Source: Ferranicluibacter quercicola
GTDB taxonomy: Bacteria > Pseudomonadota > Alphaproteobacteria > Rhizobiales > Rhizobiaceae
DNA: 64,000 bases
Reading direction: 5' to 3'
Assembly: GCF_021168455.1 (NCBI RefSeq)
Contig: NZ_JAJOZR010000013.1
Span: forward strand, 87,865 to 151,864
Made by a program: the position numbers and the translations under genes. Under the pieces are notes generated by a model that had not been told where the DNA came from, did not search any database, and saw only the letters and a program-made list of their open reading frames with translations. Positions 51,749-61,554 of the stretch are shown piece after piece (position 1 is the stretch's first letter; every line of letters begins with the position of its first letter).

Positions 51749-54274
51749 TCAAGCAGCCCGGCCCATGCGCTGACCGGCCGCGGGCTCCAGGCGGAACTGT
51801 TCGACCAGTTGCATGAGCGTGTCGGCCTGCTCTGCCAGGGCGCGGCTCGCCGTCGTGGCTTCGTCGACCATGGTGGCGTTCTGCTGGGTCATCTGGTCCA
51901 TCTGGTTGACGGAGCCGTTGACCTCGTGAAGCGCGGAGGCCTGGTCGCGGCTGGCGGTGGCGATCATGTCGACGTGCTGGCTGACTGCGACGATCTGCTG
52001 GCTGATGGAGGCGAGCACCGCGCCGGTCTCCTTCACCGCCTGCGAACCGGCGGTCACCTCGAGCGTGGACTTGTTGATCAGGCCCTTGATCTCGCGGGCG
52101 GCACCGGCCGAGCGCTGGGCGAGTTCGCGCACCTCCTGCGCGACCACGGCAAAGCCCTTGCCCGCCTCGCCAGCCCGCGCCGCCTCGATGCCGGCATTGA
52201 GCGCGAGAAGGTTGGTCTGGAAGGCGATCTCGTCGATGACCTCGATGATCTGCTCGATCTGGCGCGAAGCCTCCTCGATGCGGCTCATGGCCGAGATGGC
52301 ATTGGTGACGACGACGCCCGAGCCGTCCGCGCTCTTCTTGGTGTGCGACACGGCGACGTTGGCTTCGTGCGCGCGCTCGGCCGAGGAGCGCACCGTGACC
52401 GTGATCTGATCGACGGCGGCGGCGGTTTCCTCGAGCGAGGCGGCCTGCGCCTCGGTGCGGCGCGACAGGCTGTCGGCCGAAGCGTGCATATCGTTGCCGC
52501 TGCGCTGGATCAGCACGGCATTGTTGCGGATCTGCAGGAGCGTGTCCTGCAGGCGAATGAGCGAGCCGTTGAAATCCACACGCAGCTGTTCGAGGCGGCC
52601 GTTGAACGGCGTTTCGATCTGCTGCGACAGATCCCCCTGGGCAAGCCGCCCGAGGCCGGCGGCGAGCTGGCTCACCGCGAAATCGATCTGGCTGTCCATC
52701 GATCGCTTCTCCGCATCGTTGCGGCTGCGCTCGGCATCGGCCTGCAGCCGCTGTTCCTCGCTTTCCGCCTCGATGCGCACCTTCGACAAGGCGTTCTCCT
52801 TGAAGACGCCGAGCGCGCGGGCCATGTCGCCGATCTCGTCCTTCCGGGCGTCGCCGTCGATGCGCGTGTCGAGCGCGCCTTCGGCCAGCCGGCGCATGGC
52901 GGCCGTGATCTGGCCGATCGGACCCTTCAGCGTGAGAACCAGTGCGAGACCGGCGAGAAGAGCGATGACGACACCGCCGCCCGTCGCGAAGACGGAGACC
53001 TGGTTGGCCTTTTCGCGCTCGATCGCCGCATTGGTCTTCTGTTCCTCGGCAAAGCCGACGAGCTGTTGCCAGATCTGGTCGATATCGGCTGCGGCGTCGG
53101 CGAACTCCTTATGCCGACCCGCGCTGACGCCGATCAGCGACATGCTGTCCGACTTGATCTTGCCGGCGACCGGCTGGACGGTGGCCGCAAGGCCCGAGAA
53201 GAACGGCATTTCGGGCGCCGTGTAGGCGATATTCAGGACCTCCTGATTAAGCACGTTGACCTCGCGGGCAAGCCGCGCCTGGTCCGTCTGCTGGGAGGTT
53301 TCGAGGAAGCTGCTGGCGGCAAGCCGGATTCCGGAGACGGCGTTCACGATGGCGCGTGCGTTTTCGAGGATCTTGTTGGCCTTGATCAGGGGCGCATCGA
53401 GCTTGCCGAAGGTCGCCGTCGCATTGCGCATCGTCGCGGTTGCCGCCGTCTGGAACTGGATGCTCGCCTGGCGGAAGCGCGCGACCAGCCGGCCGATCGC
53501 CTTGGCGTTCTCGTCGCTGAGGTCGCCATTGTTGGCCAGCGTGCGGATCTCGCCGATCGTCGCCTTGAACGTGTCGGCCACGGCCTTCTGGCTGGCCGGC
53601 AGGGCCGTGCCGATCTGGGCGAGAACATGATCCAGCGCGGCCTGGCCGTCGCGCGCCACTGCGATCTTGGCTTCGGGTGTCGGCGCGCGGGCGAAATCGG
53701 AGGTGAGGCCCGTGAGGATATCGCTGGAGGCGGTCAGACGCTCGGCTTCGCGCAGGAGCGATTTCGCCTTGGTCTCGTCGTCGCGCACGCGCTGTTCGAC
53801 GGACGTCGCCTCCTCGATGAGCTTGCCCTGTGTGGAGAGGAGAAGACGGATGCTCTTGGTGATGGAGGTGCGCAGCGCGACCTCCGCCTCGTGCAGCTTC
53901 CAGAGTTCTCCGACGCGCTCGCGGATCTTCGCGGTGCCGGCGATGGCGCTGTCGAGCTGGCTGGCGCCCTCGCTGTTTTCCATCTGGGCGCGCGTCGCGT
54001 TGAGCACGGCTTCCTGGCTGGTGATCTTGAGAACGACGTCGTCGCGCGTCTTTTCGCTCGCGTCGGTCAGAAAGGCATTCATGCCGGCATAGACGTCGCG
54101 GAAGCCGGACAGCGACTGGAGCACGCTGTTGGAGATTTCCATGCGCCCCTGCAGCAGGCCGGATGCATAGAGCCCCGTCAGGCCCACGGCGCAGATGCTG
54201 ACGACAAAGGGCAGAATGAAGAAGAGGACCTTCGTCTGGATCTTGAAGCGGGCAAGGATCTTGTCGATGAACAT
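51749..54274 (-). CDS. Methyl-accepting chemotaxis protein with large helical sensor
   Basis: The product is 840 residues from MFIDKILARFKIQTKVLFF. TM1 (about 15-40) is followed by a periplasmic helical sensor of about 350 residues (longer than the 4HB type; HBM-like double bundle), TM2 (about 400-425), HAMP (GPIGQITAAMRRLAEGALDT), and the signalling tip EIAFQTNLLALNAGIEAARA. No C-terminal pentapeptide (ends RMGRAA), in contrast to the receptor at 33567. The frame is open upstream to 54325 but the family starts at 54274. Confidence 0.88.
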   Translation of the reverse strand: MFIDKILARFKIQTKVLFFILPFVVSICAVGLTGLYASGLLQGRMEISNSVLQSLSGFRDVYAGMNAFLTDASEKTRDDVVLKITSQEAVLNATRAQMENSEGASQLDSAIAGTAKIRERVGELWKLHEAEVALRTSITKSIRLLLSTQGKLIEEATSVEQRVRDDETKAKSLLREAERLTASSDILTGLTSDFARAPTPEAKIAVARDGQAALDHVLAQIGTALPASQKAVADTFKATIGEIRTLANNGDLSDENAKAIGRLVARFRQASIQFQTAATATMRNATATFGKLDAPLIKANKILENARAIVNAVSGIRLAASSFLETSQQTDQARLAREVNVLNQEVLNIAYTAPEMPFFSGLAATVQPVAGKIKSDSMSLIGVSAGRHKEFADAAADIDQIWQQLVGFAEEQKTNAAIEREKANQVSVFATGGGVVIALLAGLALVLTLKGPIGQITAAMRRLAEGALDTRIDGDARKDEIGDMARALGVFKENALSKVRIEAESEEQRLQADAERSRNDAEKRSMDSQIDFAVSQLAAGLGRLAQGDLSQQIETPFNGRLEQLRVDFNGSLIRLQDTLLQIRNNAVLIQRSGNDMHASADSLSRRTEAQAASLEETAAAVDQITVTVRSSAERAHEANVAVSHTKKSADGSGVVVTNAISAMSRIEEASRQIEQIIEVIDEIAFQTNLLALNAGIEAARAGEAGKGFAVVAQEVRELAQRSAGAAREIKGLINKSTLEVTAGSQAVKETGAVLASISQQIVAVSQHVDMIATASRDQASALHEVNGSVNQMDQMTQQNATMVDEATTASRALAEQADTLMQLVEQFRLEPAAGQRMGRAA

Positions 54275-54747
54275 GGGCGCGTCCTGGCTTGCAGGGCCTA
54301 CATCCGCCTCCCCCCGAGCCGTCATCGGCCGCTTCGGTGCGCTTCATGTCAGGCCGTCATCATGGTCTGAAGAGAATGCGGGGAGACCGCCAGCCGCTTC
54401 GCAATCATTGCAAGACGCCGCAGCCCTCCGGGCGCGTCGTCCAAGCCTGCTCCTCAATGGTTGCAGCTTGGACGAGAGGCGTTAATTTCGTGTAAGCGGC
54501 GGGAGACATCGTCATGCGCCTGCCATCTGAACATGGCAGAACAGGTGCGCGTCATTCTGCGACCATCATGACGGTCGGCACGGTGGCGAGAAACGGCCCT
54601 GAAGGGCGCTTGCAGGGGAGAGATGGGTGGCCGGCGGGCAAGCCGCGTCCTTGGGACGAGCGGCCGAAGTGCGCGCTGTCATTCGCGCAAGGTATCGGGC
54701 TGCAGCCTTCGATGCAGCCGGAAGCGCATGTGCCGGTCTGCGACCGC
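54275..54747. other. Intergenic region upstream of the second chemoreceptor
   Basis: These 473 bases have no gene I can support. They should contain the chemoreceptor promoter on the minus strand. I find no EcfG or CtrA consensus match. Confidence 0.4.
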
Positions 54748-54900
54748 TCAGAACGATCCGAGGGTCGAGAGGCCGATAACGGCAGCGGCCGTCAGGAAGG
54801 CGGCTGCGGTGTAGGTCAGCGCCAGGATTTTCCGGGTGCGGCTATCATCGGCCTTTGCGATGGCGATGGCACGGGCATTGCGTCGGCTATGCTGGTTCAT
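54748..54900 (-). CDS. Small single-helix membrane protein
   Basis: The product is 50 residues: a basic N-terminus (MNQHSRRNARAIAIAKADD), then one transmembrane helix (ALTYTAAAFLTAAAVIGLSTLGSF). A GAAGGACAT ribosome site supports it. No family known. The layout fits small membrane proteins that modulate larger partners, but no partner is visible. Confidence 0.5.
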   Translation of the reverse strand: MNQHSRRNARAIAIAKADDSRTRKILALTYTAAAFLTAAAVIGLSTLGSF

Positions 54901-55098
54901 GATATCATGTCCTTCCGTCCGAAGAGAATAGACCCGGTTGAGACGATCCACCAGCCACATTCTGTCGCACCCGTTAAAAATGCGAGAACCGTGCAGCCGG
55001 GGGACCATCCGTTCCCATTCGACAGGTAGGGTCGGACAGTTTCGTTAACAAGGCCTGAAGCGCCTTCACGCTTTCGGCATCACCGCGCGTGGCGCGGG

Positions 55099-56283
55099 TC
55101 AGACAGCCTGCCCGCAGGAGAAGCCGGAGGCCCAGGCCCACTGGAAATTATAGCCGCCGAGCCAGCCGGTCACATCAACGCATTCCCCGATGAAGAACAG
55201 GCCCGGCACGGCCTTCGCCATCATGGTGCGGGAATCGAGATGGCGGGTATCCACGCCGCCGAGCGTCACCTCCGCCGTGCGGTAGCCTTCCGATCCCGCG
55301 GGCTTCAGCGACCAGCCGGACACGAGCCCCACCAGCCGGTCGATCGCCTTGTCGGAGAGGTCGGCCAGCGAGCGATCGAGGAGCGCCGCCTCGATGGCCA
55401 GATGCTGGGCAAGGCGCTTGGGCAGGTGCTCGCCGAGCACGGTCTGCACGGCCTGCCGGCCCTGTGTGCGGCGGGCCGCCTTCAGCAGGGCGCCGAGATC
55501 GACACCCGGCTCGAAAGCCACCCGGATCTCCTCGCCCTCGCGCCAGTAGGACGAGATCTGCAGGATCGCCGGACCGCTCAGGCCCCGGTGGGTGAAGAGC
55601 ATGGCCTCGTCGAACGTCGTTTTGCCGCAGCCGGCGCGCACATCGACAGCGAGGCCCGCAAGGGCGCCGAGGCTCTCTTTCGCCGCATCGGCCACCGTCA
55701 GCGGCACGAGACCCGGACGCGTTTCGACCAGTCCCAGGCCGAACTGCTCGGCGATGCGGTAGGCAAAGCCGGTGGCGCCCATCTTCGGGATCGACTTGCC
55801 GCCGGTCGCGATCACCAGCGTGCGGGCGTCGATGGTCTCCTCGGCGAGCGCGACGCGAAAGCCGGTGGCCGAAGCGTCGACGCCCGAAATCTCGGTTCCC
55901 AGCCGGAGCACGACGCCGACCGCCTTCATCTCCTCCAGCAGCATGCGGACGATGTCGCGGGCGGTATCGTCGCAGAAGAGCTGGCCCAGCGTCTTCTCGT
56001 GCCAGGCGATACCGTACCGCTCGACGAGGGCGACGAAATCGCGCGGCGTGTAGCGGGCGAGTGCGGATTTGGCGAAATGCGGGTTCTGCGAGAGGAAGTT
56101 GGCAGGCGCCGTGTGGAGGTTGGTGAAATTGCAGCGACCACCGCCGGAGATGCGGATCTTTTCGCCCGGCGCTTTCGCATGATCGAGCACGAGCACGCTG
56201 CGGCCCCGGCGGCCGGCTTCCGCCGCGCACATCATTCCCGCCGCACCCGCGCCGATGATCACCACGTCGAAGCTCTTTGCCAC
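55099..56283 (-). CDS. HI0933/YhiN-type flavoprotein
   Basis: The product is 394 residues. It starts with a Rossmann fold (VVIIGAGAAGMMCAAEAGRRG), then GEKIRISGGGRCNFTN, the family signature, and ends with the C-terminal FAD block (GLFFIGECVDVTGWLGGYNFQ). The family is a BaiN/YhiN-like NAD(P)/FAD oxidoreductase with unknown substrate in most bacteria. It is monocistronic and divergent from puuA. Confidence 0.85.
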   Translation of the reverse strand: MAKSFDVVIIGAGAAGMMCAAEAGRRGRSVLVLDHAKAPGEKIRISGGGRCNFTNLHTAPANFLSQNPHFAKSALARYTPRDFVALVERYGIAWHEKTLGQLFCDDTARDIVRMLLEEMKAVGVVLRLGTEISGVDASATGFRVALAEETIDARTLVIATGGKSIPKMGATGFAYRIAEQFGLGLVETRPGLVPLTVADAAKESLGALAGLAVDVRAGCGKTTFDEAMLFTHRGLSGPAILQISSYWREGEEIRVAFEPGVDLGALLKAARRTQGRQAVQTVLGEHLPKRLAQHLAIEAALLDRSLADLSDKAIDRLVGLVSGWSLKPAGSEGYRTAEVTLGGVDTRHLDSRTMMAKAVPGLFFIGECVDVTGWLGGYNFQWAWASGFSCGQAV

Positions 56284-56418
56284 GTCGCGTCTCCTCTGGT
56301 CAGAAAGGCCCCGATAACGTCAACGGCATCGGATCGCCAGCATTTTCGCGTCTGGCAAGCTGGCCAATCGTCAAACACCGTCTATGATAAGCAATATCCG
56401 AAAGAACCCCGGTGATTT

Positions 56419-57855
56419 ATGCCTGCGAAGAAAACGATCGCGAACACGACGACGAAATCCGCCAAAAGCAACAAGATCCCGTCCGCCCTTCAGGCGCCGC
56501 GCGGGGTGAAGACCTGGAAGGAAGCCGCCGACTGGCTGAAGGTTCGGGGCATCGAAGACGTGGAGTGCATCACCCCCGACATTGCGGGCGTTCCCCGCGG
56601 CAAGATGATGCCCTCTTCGAAATTCACCTCCAACACCTCCCTCGCCTTGCCCTCCGCCATCTACCGGCACACGATTTCGGGCGAGTACCCGGAGGAGACG
56701 GGCGACTTCCGCTATGACAGCCGCGACAGCGACATCAAGCTCGTGCCGGATCTCTCCACGCTCTCCATCGTTCCCTGGGAGACAGACCCGACCGCGCAGG
56801 TGATCTGCGACATCGCCGGATCCAAGGGCGAAAACGTGCCCTATACGCCGCGCAACGTGCTGAAACACGTGCTGGAACTCTACAGGCTGAAGGGCTGGAA
56901 GCCGGTCGTCGCGCCCGAGATCGAATTCTACCTCGTCGCCAAGAACGACGATCCCGATTATCCGCTGCATCCGCCGAAGGGCCGTTCGGGCCGCTCGATC
57001 CAGGGTGGGCAGGCCTATTCGATCGCCGGCGTCAACGAGTTCGACGAGCTGATCGACGACATCTACCACTTCTCCGAAAAACAGGGTCTCGAGATCGATA
57101 CACTGATCCACGAGGAAGGTCCGGCGCAGTTGGAGATCAACCTGCGGCATGGCGATCCGATCGAGCTGGCCGACCAGGTGTTCCTGTTCAAGCGCACGAT
57201 CCGCGAAGCCGCGCTGAAGCACGGGATCTATGCGACCTTCATGGCGAAGCCCATGCAGAGCCAGGCGGGCTCGGCCATGCACATCCACCAGTCGATCGTG
57301 GAAGTGAACACCGGCCGCAACCTGTTTTCCAACGCGGACGGCTCGCCCTCCAAGGAGTTCTTCCACTTCATCGGCGGCATGCAGCACTATATCCCGAAGG
57401 CGCTGTCGATGATGGCGCCCTACGTGAACTCCTATCGCCGGCTGACGCCGGATATGTCGGCACCGGTCAACAATGCCTGGGGCTACGACAACCGGACAAC
57501 GGCGTTTCGTGTGCCGGATTCCGAACCGGCCGCGCGGCGCGTGGAAAACCGGCTGCCGAGTTCGGACGCCAACCCCTATCTGGCGCTCGCGGCCTCGCTC
57601 GGCTGCGGCTATCTCGGCCTGACGCAGGCACTGGAGCCGACGGCACCGGCCGACGACAGCGTCAACACCAAGGCGATCGAGCTGCCGCGCGGACTTCTGG
57701 AAGCCGTTGCGGCGCTGGAAGCCGAACCCGCCTTCCACGACGTGTTCTCGGCCGAGTTCATCGCCATCTATGCCGGCGTGAAGCGCGGCGAGTTCGAGAC
57801 CTTCATGCAGGTGATCAGCCCCTGGGAGCGGGAATATCTGCTTCTCAACGTGTGA
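56419..57855 (+). CDS. puuA: Gamma-glutamylputrescine synthetase-like glutamine synthetase
   Basis: This 478-residue GS-family ligase has a basic N-terminal tail (first 25 residues), the beta-grasp domain, then the catalytic domain with APEIEFYLV, MHIHQS and NNRTTAFRVP. It is in the GlnA3/PuuA branch, not GS-I, and is immediately followed by a puuB-like oxidase, so gamma-glutamylation of putrescine is likely. potFGHI 7 kb upstream would supply the substrate. Another amine (e.g. ethanolamine) is possible. Confidence 0.8.
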   Translation: MPAKKTIANTTTKSAKSNKIPSALQAPRGVKTWKEAADWLKVRGIEDVECITPDIAGVPRGKMMPSSKFTSNTSLALPSAIYRHTISGEYPEETGDFRYDSRDSDIKLVPDLSTLSIVPWETDPTAQVICDIAGSKGENVPYTPRNVLKHVLELYRLKGWKPVVAPEIEFYLVAKNDDPDYPLHPPKGRSGRSIQGGQAYSIAGVNEFDELIDDIYHFSEKQGLEIDTLIHEEGPAQLEINLRHGDPIELADQVFLFKRTIREAALKHGIYATFMAKPMQSQAGSAMHIHQSIVEVNTGRNLFSNADGSPSKEFFHFIGGMQHYIPKALSMMAPYVNSYRRLTPDMSAPVNNAWGYDNRTTAFRVPDSEPAARRVENRLPSSDANPYLALAASLGCGYLGLTQALEPTAPADDSVNTKAIELPRGLLEAVAALEAEPAFHDVFSAEFIAIYAGVKRGEFETFMQVISPWEREYLLLNV

Positions 57856-57863
57856 GCCCCGCC

Positions 57864-59162
57864 ATGACCTCCGCGGCACAGGGGCAGAGCCCGATCTCGC
57901 CCGGCATCTCGTGGTACGAGGATGCCGTGGGCGAGCGGCCGGCCTATCCGGCGCTTGATGGCGACATGACGGCCGATGTCGCCGTGATCGGCGGCGGCTT
58001 CACCGGTCTCCAGGCGGCCTGTAACCTTGCCGCCGGCGGAGTGCGGGTCGTGCTGATCGACGCCTGCCGCTTCGGCGACGGCGCGTCCGGGCGCAATGGC
58101 GGGCAGTTGGGCACCGGCCAGCGGGCCGAGGTGGACGAGCTTGAAAAGCAGTACGGCCGGGAGCGGGCCAAAGCGCTCTTCGACATGGCGGAGGACGCAA
58201 AGCGCGGTCTCCTCGACTTTGCCGCACGCCACGCCATCGACATGGAGTACCAGCCGGGGCACCTCTCTGTGACGCACAAGGCTTCCTCCGAGAGGGCGTA
58301 CCGGGCCTATGTCGAAAGCATGGCACGCGATTACGGCTATCCGCATCTGCAGATGATGGATGCAGCGGAGACGGCGGAGCGGCTCGGTTCCCGGCACTAC
58401 GTGCTCGGCATCCGCGATAGCGGTACCGGCCATATCCAGCCAATGAAGCTGCTGGTGGGGCTTGCCCGCGCCGCGCAGGCTGCCGGCGCGCAGCTGTTCG
58501 AGAACACCCAGGCGACGGACATCCGGCTGTCCCAGGGCAAGGTGCTCGTGGAAACCGCGCGCGGCACGATCCGCGCCGACCGGGCGCTGATCGCCTGCAA
58601 CGCCCATATCGGCAGGCTGGAGCCGGTGACCGCGTCGCATGTCATGCCGATCCGCTCCTTCATCGGGGCCACCGAACCGTTGGGCGACGCCTCGCCCGTG
58701 CTGCCCGGCGGCGAGAGCGTTGCCGACAGCCGTTTCGTGGTGCGCTACTTTCGCCGGTCGCGTGACGGGCGTCTGCTCTTCGGCGGACGCGAGGCCTATA
58801 CGGCCGACAATCCGCGCGACATATCCACACACATCCGTCGGCAGATCGCGGAGATCTATCCGGACCTTGCCGCGGTGCGAATGACCCATGCCTGGGGGGG
58901 ATCCGTCGGCATCACCATGCCGCGCCAGCCCTTCGTGCGCGAGGTCATGCCCGGCGTGACCAGCATCGGCGGGTTCTCCGGCCATGGCGTCATGCTATCC
59001 AATCATTGCGGAAAGCTCTATGCCGATCTCGTGCTCGGACGCAGCACCGATCTCGACCTTCTGAAGGCGCTGCGCATCCCCGCCTTTCCCGGCGGACGGC
59101 GTTTCCGATCGCCGCTTTTGTTCCTCGCGCTCACTTGGTATGCTTTGCGCGACAAGCTGTGA
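57864..59162 (+). CDS. puuB: Gamma-glutamylputrescine oxidase-like flavoprotein
   Basis: The product is 432 residues from the ATG, or 436 from a GTG at 57852 that overlaps the puuA stop (GTGA). It is a DAO-family protein: VAVIGGGFTGLQAACNLAAGG, GASGRNGGQLGTGQ, and the late GGFSGHGVMLSNHCGKL. With PuuA it forms gamma-glutamylputrescine and then oxidises it to the aldehyde and H2O2. No puuC dehydrogenase or puuD hydrolase follows; those steps may be elsewhere. The FAD-family call is firm; the puuB name rests on adjacency. Confidence 0.8.
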   Translation: MTSAAQGQSPISPGISWYEDAVGERPAYPALDGDMTADVAVIGGGFTGLQAACNLAAGGVRVVLIDACRFGDGASGRNGGQLGTGQRAEVDELEKQYGRERAKALFDMAEDAKRGLLDFAARHAIDMEYQPGHLSVTHKASSERAYRAYVESMARDYGYPHLQMMDAAETAERLGSRHYVLGIRDSGTGHIQPMKLLVGLARAAQAAGAQLFENTQATDIRLSQGKVLVETARGTIRADRALIACNAHIGRLEPVTASHVMPIRSFIGATEPLGDASPVLPGGESVADSRFVVRYFRRSRDGRLLFGGREAYTADNPRDISTHIRRQIAEIYPDLAAVRMTHAWGGSVGITMPRQPFVREVMPGVTSIGGFSGHGVMLSNHCGKLYADLVLGRSTDLDLLKALRIPAFPGGRRFRSPLLFLALTWYALRDKL

Positions 59163-59254
59163 CCCTCCCCCCGGCGCATTTTTTGCAACGCAGCACTAGC
59201 GCCTTTAAATCGATTAGATTATAAAACGCCCGACCCGAGAGAGATCGATATCCC

Positions 59255-60730
59255 ATGAGCAGCCAGATCATTCCCGTCGAACCCTTTGACTATGTCGTCT
59301 TCGGCGGCACCGGCGATCTTGCCGAGCGGAAGCTTCTTCCTGCCCTTTATCACCGCCAGCTCGATGGCCAGCTGACCGACCCGACCCGCATCATCGGCGC
59401 CTCGCGCACCGCGATGACGCACGAGGACTACCGCCAGTTCGGCCGCGCGGCGCTGAAGGAACACCTGAAGGCCGGCGAGTACGACGAGGCCGAGGTCAAG
59501 ACCTTCACCGACCGCCTTTTCTACATTTCCGTCGATGCCAAGACCGACCAGGGCTGGGACAAGCTGAAGGCGCTGCTGGACGAGGCCAAGGACCGCGTGC
59601 GCGCCTTCTACCTCGCCGTCGCCCCCGGCATTTTCGGCGCGATTTCCGAGAAGATCCGCGACCACAAGCTGATCACAAAGACCACCCGCATCGTGGTGGA
59701 AAAGCCGATCGGCCGCGACCTCGCCTCCGCGCTGGAGCTGAACGACACGATCGGCAAGGTGTTCAAGGAAGAACAGATCTTCCGCATCGACCACTACCTC
59801 GGCAAGGAAACCGTGCAGAACCTGATGGCGCTGCGCTTTGCCAATACGCTGTACGAGCCGCTGTGGAATTCGTCCTATATCGACCACATTCAGATCACAG
59901 TGGCCGAAGCCGTCGGGCTTGAGAGCCGCGCGGGCTACTACGACACGGCCGGTGCGCTGCGCGACATGGTGCAGAACCACATCCTGCAGCTGCTTTGCCT
60001 CGTCGCCATGGAGGTTCCGCCATCGATGAACGCGGAAGCCGTGCGCGACGAGAAGCTGAAGGTTCTGCGCGCGCTGAAGCCGATCACCGCGGCCAATGTC
60101 GAGAAGATGACGGTGCGCGGCCAGTACAAGGCCGGCGCTTCCGCCGGCGGCGCGGTCAAGGGCTATCTCGAGGAGCTCGAGGGCGGCGTGTCCAACACCG
60201 AAACCTTCGTCGGCATCAAGGCCGAGATCAACAACTGGCGCTGGGCCGGCGTGCCCTTCTACATCCGCACCGGCAAGCGCATGGCGACCCGCATGTCGGA
60301 GATCGTCATTTCCTTCAAGCCGATCCCGCACTCGATCTTCGACGATGCGGCCGGCCGCGTGGAGGCCAACCAGCTGATCATCCGCCTGCAGCCGGACGAG
60401 GGCGTCAAGCAGTCGCTGATGATCAAGGATCCGGGCCCGGGCGGCATGCGCCTGCGCAACGTGTCGCTGGACATGACCTTTGCCGAATCCTTCAACGCCC
60501 GCAGCGCCGACGCCTACGAGCGCCTGCTGCTCGACGTGATCCGCAACAACCAGACCCTGTTCATGCGCCGCGACGAGGTGGAAGCGGCCTGGCGCTGGGT
60601 GGATCCGATCCTCAAGGCCTGGGACGAAGTGGGCCAGAAGCCGCAGTCCTACACGGCCGGCACCTGGGGTCCGAGTCAGGCGATCGCGCTCATCGAGCGT
60701 GACGGCCGCACCTGGCACGAAGTGGTCTGA
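59255..60730 (+). CDS. zwf: Glucose-6-phosphate dehydrogenase
   Basis: This 491-residue enzyme has the NADP fold FGGTGDLAERKLLP at the start and the active-site signature RIDHYLGKETVQN. It makes 6-phosphogluconolactone and is the first step of the Entner-Doudoroff route. It is first in zwf-pgl-edd. The upstream 92 bases hold an AT-rich stretch (TTTAAATCGATTAG) that is the probable promoter. Confidence 0.95.
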   Translation: MSSQIIPVEPFDYVVFGGTGDLAERKLLPALYHRQLDGQLTDPTRIIGASRTAMTHEDYRQFGRAALKEHLKAGEYDEAEVKTFTDRLFYISVDAKTDQGWDKLKALLDEAKDRVRAFYLAVAPGIFGAISEKIRDHKLITKTTRIVVEKPIGRDLASALELNDTIGKVFKEEQIFRIDHYLGKETVQNLMALRFANTLYEPLWNSSYIDHIQITVAEAVGLESRAGYYDTAGALRDMVQNHILQLLCLVAMEVPPSMNAEAVRDEKLKVLRALKPITAANVEKMTVRGQYKAGASAGGAVKGYLEELEGGVSNTETFVGIKAEINNWRWAGVPFYIRTGKRMATRMSEIVISFKPIPHSIFDDAAGRVEANQLIIRLQPDEGVKQSLMIKDPGPGGMRLRNVSLDMTFAESFNARSADAYERLLLDVIRNNQTLFMRRDEVEAAWRWVDPILKAWDEVGQKPQSYTAGTWGPSQAIALIERDGRTWHEVV

Positions 60731-60733
60731 GCC

Positions 60734-61432
60734 ATGACGTCTGCGCTTCATTCCTTCGAGACCTCGGCAGAGCTTGCCGAAAACCTGGCGACGGCCGTTG
60801 CCGACGCTCTCTCCGCCGGCATTGCCAGAGAGGATTCGGCCTCCATCGCAGTGTCCGGCGGGTCGACGCCCAAGGCCTTCTTCAAGGCGCTTTCGAACAC
60901 GCCGCTCGACTGGACCAAGGTCTCGGTGACGCTGGTGGACGAGCGGTTCGTCGAGCCCGACAGCGATCGTTCCAACGAAAAGCTGGTGCGCGACAACCTT
61001 CTGACGGGCGCGGCCTCCGCTGCCGCCTTCCAGCCGCTCTACTACCCCACGGCCACGGCCGAGGAGTCGGCCGCCGCCGCGACAAAGGAAACGGCCCGGA
61101 TCGGCCGGCCTTTCGACGTCGTGGTGCTGGGCATGGGCGGCGACGGGCACACGGCCTCGTTCTTCCCCGGCGGATCGCGCCTTGCCGAAGCGCTCGACCC
61201 GCAGACACCGCGCGGCGTGATGACCATGCAGGCGGAGGGGGCCGGCGAGCCACGACTGACCTTCACGTTTACGAGCCTCGAGGATGCACGGCTTCTGGTG
61301 CTGCATATTGAGGGTAACGCCAAGAAGACGGTGCTGGAGACGGCGCAAGGGGACGGTCCGGAAACGGATATGCCGATCCGCGCCATCCTGCGCCGCGCCG
61401 CCTCGCCGGTCGCGATTTACTGGGCGCCGTAA
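60734..61432 (+). CDS. pgl: 6-phosphogluconolactonase
   Basis: This 232-residue NagB-like protein has AVSGGSTPKAFF, VTLVDERFVEPDSDRSN and GMGGDGHTASFFPG, typical of bacterial Pgl. It hydrolyses the lactone from Zwf to 6-phosphogluconate. It starts 3 bases after zwf. Confidence 0.95.
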   Translation: MTSALHSFETSAELAENLATAVADALSAGIAREDSASIAVSGGSTPKAFFKALSNTPLDWTKVSVTLVDERFVEPDSDRSNEKLVRDNLLTGAASAAAFQPLYYPTATAEESAAAATKETARIGRPFDVVVLGMGGDGHTASFFPGGSRLAEALDPQTPRGVMTMQAEGAGEPRLTFTFTSLEDARLLVLHIEGNAKKTVLETAQGDGPETDMPIRAILRRAASPVAIYWAP

Positions 61433-61554
61433 CGGGCGTGCCCTCCCGGTCACCGGCCCGTCGCGCGCGACTTGACACACCCGGCGCTCATTCGCGCCGA
61501 CACCGATGATCCACATCTGAGACAGGGGCCGGACAGGCCCCGGAAGGATAGGCC

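Noticed and set aside
54987..55015. EcfG-like elements upstream of the 50-residue membrane protein
   Set aside because: GTTCC and AAC are present, but the spacing is 21 bases, outside the accepted range.
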